From contig NZ_VDLV01000012.1 of the NCBI RefSeq assembly GCF_013608025.1, forward strand, positions 49,770-113,769: a stretch of 64,000 nt of DNA, in the 5' to 3' direction. A model generated the notes under the pieces. That model was not told the origin of the DNA. It was given only the letters and a program-made list of their open reading frames with translations, and ran no database searches. The stretch comes from Pseudomonas brassicacearum subsp. neoaurantiaca. GTDB taxonomy: Bacteria > Pseudomonadota > Gammaproteobacteria > Pseudomonadales > Pseudomonadaceae. The translations under genes and the position numbers were made by a program. Below, piece by piece: positions 35,798-45,274 of the stretch. Within the stretch, counting starts at the first letter, position 1. Every line of letters starts with the position of its first letter.

Positions 35798-36687
35798 AAT
35801 TCCCACCCTAGAGGTATTTTTAGCTCGTGCGCGATCTTTGTAAGATTTCGCTTAAGGGCGTTTACATGAGGTAATTTCTTATCTGTTGCACATCCAACTC
35901 TTCCTTCCTTGGCGCTCAATAAGCTAGATGATTTTAAAATGGTAGGGAGTGTTGCAGGGCCGAATTTTGAGTTGGCGCGCAAGGTGCTTTCAAACTCAGT
36001 GCTCATTGAGTTTCCTGGTCCCCCGTTTATTAAAACAATCTGCTTGGGTTTGGTAATAATGGCGGGAAGCCCGTTTACAAATTCGTCCAGTAGCTCCAGG
36101 CCTAGCATGGAATATAGGTCTGATCGGACCGGAATTAATAAGTGGCTTGATGCCGTTAGCGCACAAAGACTCATGAAGGAGCTGCTAGGGTTGCAATCTA
36201 TAACGATTAAGTCATATTCCTTTTTGGCGGCCTCCACGAATTCTAGAAATCTTTTCTGGACGGGTATTAAAGATTTTGGATCGTCAACTAAAGTGTATTT
36301 GGTCATCCTGAAATCACCAGGCACAAGTCCTAGTGCCGTTTTCTTGCTCTCAGTCCAAATTAACAATTGCTTCATTACTTCGTCTGTCGAAGGTGGAGGT
36401 CCTAAGTTTTTTGCAATTGTGAATAGCGTAGGGGTGGATGGGGGTTCCATTACGGAAAAAACAGTTTTATTGTTTTTTTGGTATCCTTGATATTGTGCCT
36501 GAGTCATCAAGGTTTGAGTTAAGTTGAATTGCGGGTCGAAATCTATAATCAGAATAGATTTCTTTAAAACATCCACCATGTGTCTAAATAGATGAGCGCT
36601 GATAGTGGTTTTCCCCACCCCGCCCTTCATGTTTAGAACGGATATAACAGGTACATTGGTTGCATCGCTTCCTTGAGCCACCCTCAT
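35794..36687 (-). CDS. ParA-like ATPase, first gene of AT-rich operon
   Basis: 297-aa P-loop ATPase of the ParA/Soj class. Deviant Walker A NMKGGVGKTT (about residues 19-28), Walker A' IIDFDPQFNLT and Walker B YDLIVIDCNP are intact. No ParB gene or centromere-like repeat array is visible nearby, so plasmid partitioning is unlikely. It heads an operon with two HEPN-like genes and is translationally coupled to the first of them. Confidence 0.85.
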   Translation of the reverse strand: MRVAQGSDATNVPVISVLNMKGGVGKTTISAHLFRHMVDVLKKSILIIDFDPQFNLTQTLMTQAQYQGYQKNNKTVFSVMEPPSTPTLFTIAKNLGPPPSTDEVMKQLLIWTESKKTALGLVPGDFRMTKYTLVDDPKSLIPVQKRFLEFVEAAKKEYDLIVIDCNPSSSFMSLCALTASSHLLIPVRSDLYSMLGLELLDEFVNGLPAIITKPKQIVLINGGPGNSMSTEFESTLRANSKFGPATLPTILKSSSLLSAKEGRVGCATDKKLPHVNALKRNLTKIAHELKIPLGWEL

Positions 36688-36932
36688 TACCTCGCCGCTA
36701 GAATTTATGGAAGTTTTTTGGATTAGCTATTGGTGCTGGACTAATATCACAAATCCTGCGTTTCGCATACACGAAAAGGGAACGGATTTATTTTCTTTTG
36801 CTTTGCTAGCAATGGTCGACACCCTCCCCTTATTTTATCCCGAAACGACAGCCGTTACGGACCGTCCAACTACAGCTATCCACCCCCACCCACACTAGCC
36901 ACAACCCAATTCACGCTTACCATCCCACCACC

Positions 36933-36952
36933 TCGTATTACCGCGGCTGCTG
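36933..36952 (+). other. 20-nt match to the 16S rRNA 530 region, antisense, copy 1
   Basis: TCGTATTACCGCGGCTGCTG on the plus strand is, from memory, the reverse complement of the universally conserved 16S rRNA segment around E. coli positions 517-536 (the classic 519R primer site). In a plus-strand transcript it would be antisense to 16S rRNA. Confidence 0.8.
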
Positions 36953-36977
36953 AACCGGTACTCGCGAAGAAACAACC

Positions 36978-37007
36978 ATGGAAGAACCCACAGCTGGAGA
37001 CGCGCAG
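36978..37007 (+). pseudogene. Truncated 5' fragment of the small basic-protein gene
   Basis: The first duplication unit keeps only an ATG and about ten codons matching the start of the gene at 37222 (ATGGAAGAACCC against ATGAAAAGAACCC, then AGCTGGAGACGCGC), cut where the second unit begins. Confidence 0.7.
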
Positions 37008-37175
37008 GAGAGAAAAGGGGACGGATTTATTAACTTTAGCCTTGGCCGGGAGCAATCGGTCCTTTCTTTTTGCGTTTGCATCCCGAATCGATAGCCAATA
37101 CGGACCTCCAACCGCAGCTATCCAACAGCGCCCACACTAGCCACAACCCCAATTCACGCTTACCATTTCTCCAAC

Positions 37176-37195
37176 TCGTATTACCGCGGCTGCTG
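37176..37195 (+). other. 20-nt match to the 16S rRNA 530 region, antisense, copy 2
   Basis: Same TCGTATTACCGCGGCTGCTG as at 36933, here 27 bases upstream of the start of the small basic protein, so it should be in that mRNA's leader. An upstream ACGCTT also occurs upstream of this block in antisense 16S rRNA, but the spacing differs. Confidence 0.8.
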
Positions 37196-37221
37196 AACCC
37201 GGTACTCACGAGGAAATGACC

Positions 37222-37416
37222 ATGAAAAGAACCCGTAGCTGGAGACGCGCGCAGTCCCGCAAACACGGTGGACGCGAAGCGATTAGTCCGCAGGACTCCA
37301 AGCCAGAAAAGAATTGGAAGCTGATCTATACCCGTGCCGATAAGCTACACCGGGCGCGTCAGCTCGGTATGAGTTATCCCATTCGCACGACTCGCCAACT
37401 GTTGGATAAAGAGTGA
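37222..37416 (+). CDS. Small basic protein, function unknown
   Basis: 64-aa Arg/Lys-rich protein (MKRTRSWRRAQSRKHGGREA, later KLIYTRADKLHRARQLGMSYPIRTTRQLLDKE). GAGGAA lies six bases upstream of this ATG, which I prefer over the ATG two codons earlier. The strong positive charge suggests nucleic-acid or ribosome binding. Its stop overlaps the next start as GTGA. Confidence 0.7.
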   Translation: MKRTRSWRRAQSRKHGGREAISPQDSKPEKNWKLIYTRADKLHRARQLGMSYPIRTTRQLLDKE

Positions 37417-37745
37417 CCAATCTCCTGTTCGTTTGCAGTCGTAACCAATGGCGTAGCCCTACCGGGGAGGCGATCTGGCGTCGGCGTCCTGGTTTCGGGG
37501 CGCGTTCGGCGGGCACCAGCCCCAATGCACGCAAACCAGTCGGCCCAGCGGATATCCGTTGGGCCGATGTCATTTTTGTAATGGAGCGCAAGCACGAGCA
37601 TCGGCTACGAGCAGAGTACGCTCGGCTGCTTGAGCACAAACGGCTGCATGTTCTGGATATTCCCGATGATTATCGCTTCATGGATCCTGAACTGGTGGAC
37701 ATGCTTGAGCGAGCGGTGACGTCATACCTGTGTACTAATGGCTAG
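37413..37745 (+). CDS. Low-molecular-weight protein tyrosine phosphatase-like protein
   Basis: 110-aa protein starting at GTG, overlapping the upstream stop (GTGA). The P-loop VCSRNQWRSPT (C-x5-R-S) is that of LMW-PTPs. It is shorter than the usual 150 residues; a Asp-Pro in FMDPELVDML could be the general acid. With the small basic protein it forms a tight two-gene unit. Target unknown. It overlaps the convergent nuclease gene by 11 bases. Confidence 0.75.
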   Translation: MTNLLFVCSRNQWRSPTGEAIWRRRPGFGARSAGTSPNARKPVGPADIRWADVIFVMERKHEHRLRAEYARLLEHKRLHVLDIPDDYRFMDPELVDMLERAVTSYLCTNG

Positions 37746-38865
37746 GCGAAACGATCAGGCTTACAGGTAACTCGCCTGCAATTTCCGATAACTCCGTTTG
37801 CAATGCTGCAGGGTTTTTAACAAGGCCGCGGAGGTCGTAAACGAAGAAAATGATTGCATGGCATCCGGGATGGCCCCGATAGCGTGCGATATCCAGAATA
37901 AGCTCGTCGGCTAGCGATCTTGCAGTCATACCATCGCGCGTCATCTTGAGCTCCAGAAAGAGCCCATGTTCAGGGAGGAGGAAGTCTGCGCGGGTGGCGC
38001 CTGCTGCCATGCTCGGGGACGGCTCTTCAGGCTTTACATTGTCGAACTGCAATCTTAGCAATGCATTGACCAAGAATTGGACGTCGTATTCATCGTCGAG
38101 CTGAATTCCCTTTCGGCCGCGTGGGCGGTGTTCCAGATCTTTCGCAAAACGATGAAAACGCAGCAGCATGCGCTCGACGACCTGATCGGCTTGCTCTACG
38201 GTTGCGGGTAGTACAGGCATATCGAGGGAGAAGTGATCTTGCAATATCTGTTCTTCAAGCCTGCGTTGCGCTTTTGGTGGTCCTTGGAAAATCGCGCAGG
38301 TTGCTACCCCGATCAGAAGCAATTCGATGGTCAGAAACAAAACCAGATAGCCTATAGCCACTGTAACTTTGTACTGGCCATCAAGCTTGTATTTACTGCC
38401 TCCTCCCTGCCTAGGCTCGTCTCGTGGTACCAGTTTCAGATTAAACGTGACCATCACCCCGCCAATTCGGTGAACGCCCTGTAAACCACGTAGCGAATCC
38501 AGGCCGATCTCCCCCCGGTTATAAAGGTCGAGCAGAGCAAAAATCTCCTGGGTTGCCTGCTGATACTCCTCGCTATTGATCACCTCAAGCACTGCGGGAT
38601 TGGTAACGCCCGAGTCCTCAAAGCGAGGGGCTATCCATGAGCAGTAAGTGAGTATGGGCATCAACGTCAGTATCGTGAACCCGACCTTGGCGAACATGCG
38701 CCAGCGTCGGTTCTCCATCACTAACTCACCCAGAGTGTCGTAGTCTTTGCTTCTATCAAACAGTGCAGAGATCCATTTCAGCAAAGCGTTCTTCTCCAAT
38801 ATGTTCGGTTGCGCTAGGCGCGCATTATGTGGGAGAAGTAACTGATTTTTCCCCCAACGCCCCAC
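37735..38865 (-). CDS. Membrane-anchored DpnII/MboI-like PD-(D/E)xK nuclease
   Basis: 376-aa protein with two membrane helices (about residues 58-78 and 168-193) around a loop of some 90 residues, then a cytoplasmic nuclease-like domain (about 250-370). DEYDVQFLVNALLRLQF, TRADFLL and GLFLELKMTRDG match the DpnII/MboI-type REase domain; D294 and E305-x-K307 form the PD-(D/E)xK core, E259 the helix acid, and CHAIIFFVYDLRGLVKNP the end of the domain. The GTG at 38865 is an uncertain start (a TTG at codon 28-29 is possible). Probably co-transcribed with the 109-aa gene upstream. Confidence 0.72.
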   Translation of the reverse strand: MGRWGKNQLLLPHNARLAQPNILEKNALLKWISALFDRSKDYDTLGELVMENRRWRMFAKVGFTILTLMPILTYCSWIAPRFEDSGVTNPAVLEVINSEEYQQATQEIFALLDLYNRGEIGLDSLRGLQGVHRIGGVMVTFNLKLVPRDEPRQGGGSKYKLDGQYKVTVAIGYLVLFLTIELLLIGVATCAIFQGPPKAQRRLEEQILQDHFSLDMPVLPATVEQADQVVERMLLRFHRFAKDLEHRPRGRKGIQLDDEYDVQFLVNALLRLQFDNVKPEEPSPSMAAGATRADFLLPEHGLFLELKMTRDGMTARSLADELILDIARYRGHPGCHAIIFFVYDLRGLVKNPAALQTELSEIAGELPVSLIVSPSH

Positions 38866-38869
38866 AGGT

Positions 38870-39199
38870 TCACTGGATATCTTTCAGGTAACCCCTAAGC
38901 TTGAGTAGCGGACCCTGAAGCTCTTCCATCGTCTGGATAGCTTCAAATTCAGTCGCCAACCGCCCCAGTTCCCGCCCCAAAATCGTATTCCTGCCCCCAA
39001 TTGCCTCTAGTGCCAAGTCCAGGCAACGCTGCACTTTCGCCTGAATACTCTGAATATCTTCCCTACGCACCAACAACCCAAAAACCTCACGGTCGCAACT
39101 GCCCATCAACGGATCATCCCGCAGAATCGGGCTGTGGCCTTCCGTCTCATAAGCCAGCTTGAGGGAGTAAAGAGCGACCGTTTCCAGCAGCAATTCCAT
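38870..39199 (-). CDS. Unrecognised 109-aa helical protein
   Basis: Small soluble protein, probably all helical (LLLETVALYSLKLAYETEG, REDIQSIQAKVQRCLDLALEAIGG, TMEELQGPLLKLRGYLKDI). No family recognised. Its stop lies four bases before the nuclease gene, so it is a likely operon partner and possibly a regulator or antitoxin of the nuclease; that is inference from position. Confidence 0.6.
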   Translation of the reverse strand: MELLLETVALYSLKLAYETEGHSPILRDDPLMGSCDREVFGLLVRREDIQSIQAKVQRCLDLALEAIGGRNTILGRELGRLATEFEAIQTMEELQGPLLKLRGYLKDIQ

Positions 39200-39325
39200 G
39201 GGGTGAAATCCTTTGTGACTGGGTGAGGAGGGTAGGGTGTGTTGGGTTGAGGGTTTATGGCTTGGTGGGTGCTAGTCGGAGTATCGGTGTGTGGTGTGGC
39301 TTTTTTGTGAGCGCTTTGCGCTCAA

Positions 39326-39463
39326 GCGGGAGCAAGCTCCCTCGCCACGGGTTCTTCACCCTGGTACCGGTTGTTTCTTGCCGTGGGTTCTTTCTCGCCA
39401 CTTGGTTGGTATTTGGGGGCTGCTTCGCGGCCCAGCGGGGATAAATCCCCTCGCCACAAAAGC
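39326..39463. repeat. Two degenerate REP elements, family B
   Basis: Reverse copies at 39326-39350 (GCGGGAGCAAGCTCCCTCGC) and 39420-39463 (GCGGCCCAGCGGGGATAAAT then CCCCTCGCCAC). They occupy the 347-base gap between the accessory genes and the tRNA; nothing else is visible there. Confidence 0.7.
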
Positions 39464-39508
39464 GGGGCTGGTGGTGTTGATCATGGGCAAACCACTTTTC
39501 TGCAGGCG

Positions 39509-39540
39509 AAAAAAAAGACCTTGAATTTCAAGGTCTTTCT
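39509..39540 (-). terminator. Terminator of the tRNA-Leu gene
   Basis: On the minus strand AAAGACCTTG-AAATT-CAAGGTCTTTTTTTT follows directly after the tRNA 3' end. Confidence 0.9.
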
Positions 39541-39546
39541 TTAAGA

Positions 39547-39631
39547 TGGTGCCCCGAGGGAGACTCGAACTCCCACTCCTTTCGAAAACGGATTTTGAAT
39601 CCGCCGCGTCTACCAATTCCGCCATCAGGGC
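39547..39631 (-). tRNA. tRNA-Leu (anticodon CAA)
   Basis: 85-base class II tRNA read on the minus strand: acceptor GCCCTGA/TCGGGGC-type pairing, D-arm TGGCGGAATTGGTAGACG, anticodon loop TTCAAAA (CAA), a long variable arm, T-arm GGGAGTTCGAGTCTCCC and an encoded 3' CCA. Leu tRNA genes are common island boundaries, and the accessory stretch 31.3-39.5 kb ends here. Confidence 0.97.
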
Positions 39632-39739
39632 TCAATGGCGGCGAAGTATAGAGAGGTGCCTACCGTTGGTCAATCACGTTTCATGGTGAATTTTTAATAT
39701 TTCCGCTAGACTTTCCGGCCCTGCTAGACGAACCCCATC

Positions 39740-41919
<2,180 letters not shown>

Positions 41920-41962
41920 GTTTTCCGATCCTAAGATTCAATACTTGCAACTGGAGTGCTAA

Positions 41963-42301
41963 ATGAGCTTTTTTATCTCTAACGCCATGGCTGATGCCGC
42001 TGCACCTGCTGCTGCCGGCCCTATGGGCGGTGGTTTCGAGTGGATTTTCCTGGTCGGCTTCCTGGTCATCTTCTACCTGATGATCTGGCGTCCACAGGCC
42101 AAGCGCGCCAAAGAGCAGAAGAACCTGCTCAGCAGCCTGGCCAAGGGTGACGAAGTGGTCACCACCGGCGGCATCGCTGGCAAGATCACCAAAGTGGCCG
42201 ATGACTTCGTGGTACTGGAAGTGTCCGACACTGTTGAAATGAAGTTCCAGAAGGGCGCTATCGCGGCCACGCTGCCAAAAGGCACGCTGAAAGCGATCTA
42301 A
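41963..42301 (+). CDS. yajC: Sec translocase accessory protein YajC
   Basis: 112-aa inner-membrane protein with one N-terminal helix (FEWIFLVGFLVIFYLMIW) followed by RPQAKRAKEQKNLLSSLAKGDEVVTTGGIAGKI, the YajC core. It forms a complex with SecD and SecF, encoded next. Confidence 0.96.
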   Translation: MSFFISNAMADAAAPAAAGPMGGGFEWIFLVGFLVIFYLMIWRPQAKRAKEQKNLLSSLAKGDEVVTTGGIAGKITKVADDFVVLEVSDTVEMKFQKGAIAATLPKGTLKAI

Positions 42302-42324
42302 GTAACAACTTCAATTCAATCGAC

Positions 42325-42343
42325 GGGGCGCGCAAGGCGCCCC
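42325..42343 (+). other. GC hairpin between yajC and secD
   Basis: GGGGCGC / GCGCCCC with a five-base loop, not followed by a T tract, 24 bases after the yajC stop. It may modulate mRNA stability or partial termination within the operon; no role is demonstrated. Confidence 0.5.
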
Positions 42344-42364
42344 GCGTCATAAGCGGGCGGCGTG

Positions 42365-44233
42365 ATGCTGAACAAATACCCTCTGTGGAAATACCTACTG
42401 ATCCTGGCGGTGCTGGCGGTCGGTCTGATTTATTCCGCTCCCAATCTTTACCCGGATGACCCGGCCATTCAGGTCAGTGGCGCAAGCACTGCGCTGCAGG
42501 TCACCCAGGCCGATCTGGACCGCGCGAGCGCTGCGCTCAAGGCGTCCAACATCGAAGTCAAGGCTGCGTCCATCGCCGAAAACGGCAAGGGCGGCCTGTT
42601 GCGACTGGTCAAGGCTGAAGACCAGCTGCCAGCCAAGGACGTGGTGCGCAAGGCGTTGGGCGACGATTACGTTGTAGCCCTGAACCTGGCCCAGACCACC
42701 CCGCAATGGCTGCGTAAACTCGGCGCCCACCCAATGAAGCTGGGCCTGGACTTGTCCGGTGGTGTGCATTTCCTGCTGGAAGTGGACATGGAAAAAGCCC
42801 TTGATGCGCGCATGAAAGTCTACGAAGGCGACGTCAAGAGCCTGTTGCGCAAAGAGCGCGTGCGTTATCGCAGTCTGCCGCCACTCGACGCTGCCATTCA
42901 GCTGGGCTTCAGCGATGAAGACACTCGCGAGCAGGCCCGTGCGCTGATCCGCAAGAACTTCAACGATTTCGACGTTGTGCCGGCCGACCTCAATGGCCAA
43001 CCGGTGCTGCGTCTGGCGATGACCCCGGCCAAGCTGGCGGAAATCCGCGAATACTCCATCAAGCAGAACTTGACCACGGTACGTAACCGCGTCAACGAAC
43101 TGGGTGTGGCCGAGCCGATCGTGCAGCGCCAGGGCGCCAACCGCATCGTGGTTGAGCTGCCGGGCGTGCAGGACACCGCTGAAGCCAAGCGTATCCTCGG
43201 CAAGACTGCCAACCTGGAATTCCGCCTGGCCGCTGAGCCGGGTGCGTCCAAGGCGACTTCCGAGAGCTTCGAGTTCCGCGAGGGCAATCGCCCGGCGGCG
43301 CAGATCGAGCGCGGCCTGATCATCACTGGCGACCAGGTGACTGACGCCAAGGCCGGCTTTGATGAGCAAGGTCGTCCGCAGGTGAACATCCGCCTGGACG
43401 GCCACGGCGGCGAACTGATGAACCGCGCCACGCGCAGCAACGTCGGTCGCAGCATGGCGGTGATCTTCATCGAGCAGAAGCCGACCACCACCTACACCAA
43501 GCAAGTGGTCAACGGCGTCGAGAAAGACGTACCGGTCCAGACTTTCAAGGAAGAGAAGAAGATCATCAGCCTGGCGACCATCCAGTCGCCACTGGGCAGC
43601 CAGTTCCGCATCACCGGCCTGAACGGCCAAGGCGAATCCTCGGAACTGGCCCTGCTGCTGCGTGCCGGTGGCCTGGCCGCGCCGATGTACTTCGCTGAAG
43701 AACGCACCATCGGCCCGAGCCTGGGTGCCGACAACATCACCAAGGGCATCAACGCTTCCCTGTGGGGCATGCTGTTCGTGTCGCTGTTCATCATCGCCAT
43801 CTACCGCTTCTTCGGCATCATCGCCACCGTCGCGCTGGCGGTGAACATGGTGATGCTGCTGGCCTTGATGTCGTTGCTCGGCGCCACCCTGACCCTGCCG
43901 GGTATCGCCGGTATCGTGTTGACCATGGGTATGGCGGTGGACGCCAACGTGCTGATCTTCTCGCGGATACGTGAAGAGATCGCCGCGGGCATGTCGATCC
44001 AGCGGGCAATCAACGAAGGCTTCGGCCGGGCATTCACCGCGATCCTCGACGCCAACCTGACCACGTTGCTGGTCGGCGGGATTCTCTTCGCCATGGGCAC
44101 CGGCCCGGTCAAGGGCTTCGCAGTGACCATGTCCCTCGGGATCTTTACCTCGATGTTCACAGCCATCATGGTGACCCGCGCAATGGTCAACCTGATCTTT
44201 GGCGGTCGTGACTTCAAGAAGTTGTGGATTTAA
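42365..44233 (+). CDS. secD: Protein translocase subunit SecD
   Basis: 622-aa inner-membrane protein that helps complete Sec export using the proton gradient. N-terminal helix (YPLWKYLLILAVLAVGLIYSAP), a long periplasmic part with GLDLSGGVHFLLEVD, and a C-terminal block of six helices containing MAVDANVLIFSRIREE. A GTG three bases upstream could also start it. Confidence 0.96.
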   Translation: MLNKYPLWKYLLILAVLAVGLIYSAPNLYPDDPAIQVSGASTALQVTQADLDRASAALKASNIEVKAASIAENGKGGLLRLVKAEDQLPAKDVVRKALGDDYVVALNLAQTTPQWLRKLGAHPMKLGLDLSGGVHFLLEVDMEKALDARMKVYEGDVKSLLRKERVRYRSLPPLDAAIQLGFSDEDTREQARALIRKNFNDFDVVPADLNGQPVLRLAMTPAKLAEIREYSIKQNLTTVRNRVNELGVAEPIVQRQGANRIVVELPGVQDTAEAKRILGKTANLEFRLAAEPGASKATSESFEFREGNRPAAQIERGLIITGDQVTDAKAGFDEQGRPQVNIRLDGHGGELMNRATRSNVGRSMAVIFIEQKPTTTYTKQVVNGVEKDVPVQTFKEEKKIISLATIQSPLGSQFRITGLNGQGESSELALLLRAGGLAAPMYFAEERTIGPSLGADNITKGINASLWGMLFVSLFIIAIYRFFGIIATVALAVNMVMLLALMSLLGATLTLPGIAGIVLTMGMAVDANVLIFSRIREEIAAGMSIQRAINEGFGRAFTAILDANLTTLLVGGILFAMGTGPVKGFAVTMSLGIFTSMFTAIMVTRAMVNLIFGGRDFKKLWI

Positions 44234-44242
44234 GGGGCTGCC

Positions 44243-45157
44243 ATGTTACGTACAATCAACTTCATGGGCGTTCGCAACATTGCGTTCGGCGTCACATTGT
44301 TCCTTACGGCCCTCGCGTTGTTCAGCTGGGCCACCAAGGGCCTGAACTACGGCCTGGACTTCACCGGCGGTACGCTCATCGAGCTGACCTACGAGCGTCC
44401 GGCCGACGTCACCAAGGTGCGTGAGCAACTGGCAACTTCGGGCTACAGCGATGCCATCGTGCAGAGCTTTGGTGCGACGACTGACCTGCTGGTGCGCATG
44501 CCGGGTGAAGACCCGCAGTTGGGTCACCAGGTGGCCGAGGCCTTGCAGAAGGCTGGCGGCGACAACCCGGCGCAGGTCAAGCGCGTCGAGTTCGTCGGCC
44601 CGCAGGTGGGTGAAGAGCTGCGCGACCAGGGCGGCCTCGGCATGCTGATGGCGCTTGGCGGCATCCTGATCTACCTGGCTTTCCGCTTTCAGTGGAAGTT
44701 CGCGGTGGGCGCGATTGTCTCGCTGATCCACGACGTGATCGTGACCGTGGGCATCCTGTCGTTCTTCCAGATCACCTTCGACCTGACGGTACTGGCGGCG
44801 GTGCTGGCGATCATCGGTTACTCGCTCAACGACACCATCGTGGTGTTCGACCGGGTGCGTGAAAACTTCCGTGTGCTGCGCAGGGCGTCGCTGATCGAGA
44901 ACATCAACATCTCGACCACCCAGACCCTGCTGCGGACCATGGCGACATCGATCTCCACATTGCTGGCGATTGCCGCGCTGCTGTTCTTCGGTGGCGACAA
45001 CCTGTTCGGTTTCTCCATCGCACTGTTCATTGGCGTGCTGGCGGGTACCTACTCGTCGATCTACATCGCCAACGTGGTGTTGATCTGGCTGAATCTGAAC
45101 AGCGAGGACCTGATTCCTCCAGCTGCTGTAGAGACCGAGGTGGACGACCGCCCGTAA
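44243..45157 (+). CDS. secF: Protein translocase subunit SecF
   Basis: 304-aa partner of SecD. The GLDFTGGTLIELTYE motif follows the first helix, and the C-terminal helices include SLNDTIVVFDRVREN. It starts nine bases after the secD stop and ends the operon before a strong terminator. Confidence 0.96.
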   Translation: MLRTINFMGVRNIAFGVTLFLTALALFSWATKGLNYGLDFTGGTLIELTYERPADVTKVREQLATSGYSDAIVQSFGATTDLLVRMPGEDPQLGHQVAEALQKAGGDNPAQVKRVEFVGPQVGEELRDQGGLGMLMALGGILIYLAFRFQWKFAVGAIVSLIHDVIVTVGILSFFQITFDLTVLAAVLAIIGYSLNDTIVVFDRVRENFRVLRRASLIENINISTTQTLLRTMATSISTLLAIAALLFFGGDNLFGFSIALFIGVLAGTYSSIYIANVVLIWLNLNSEDLIPPAAVETEVDDRP

Positions 45158-45184
45158 GGCTCGGTTTTCCGTCCGTCACCGCTG

Positions 45185-45217
45185 AAAAGGCGCGAGTTGA
45201 ACTCGCGCCTTTTTTTA
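45185..45217 (+). terminator. Rho-independent terminator after secF
   Basis: AAAAGGCGCGAGTT / AACTCGCGCC stem with a two-base tip and seven T. Confidence 0.93.
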
Positions 45218-45274
45218 TGCTCCAAGGCTGGGAGAAGCGCGGATTATTCCGCTTGTGATGGTCAGGAGGTTCAA

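Larger units (their letters stand above)
36774..37252 (+). repeat. 239-bp tandem duplication of a leader and gene start
   Basis: Two diverged head-to-tail units, 36774-37012 and 37013-37252. Each begins with an AAAAGGGRACGGATTTATT box, contains CAGCTATCC, CCACACTAGCCACAACCC and AATTCACGCTTACCAT stretches, then TCGTATTACCGCGGCTGCTG, a GGTACTC box, an ATG and GAACCC...AGCTGGAGACGCGC. The second unit runs into the complete small gene at 37222. The remainder of the 534-base gap after the ParA-like gene (36688-36773) shows no gene; it is AT-rich promoter-like DNA. Confidence 0.85.

Noticed and set aside
35794..36687. Plasmid or chromosome partition locus
   Set aside because: ParA-like gene lacks ParB and parS-like repeats; its coupled neighbours are HEPN-like.
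39547..39631. tRNA-Leu 3' end as an attachment site
   Set aside because: No second copy of the tRNA 3' end and no integrase gene occurs in the window.
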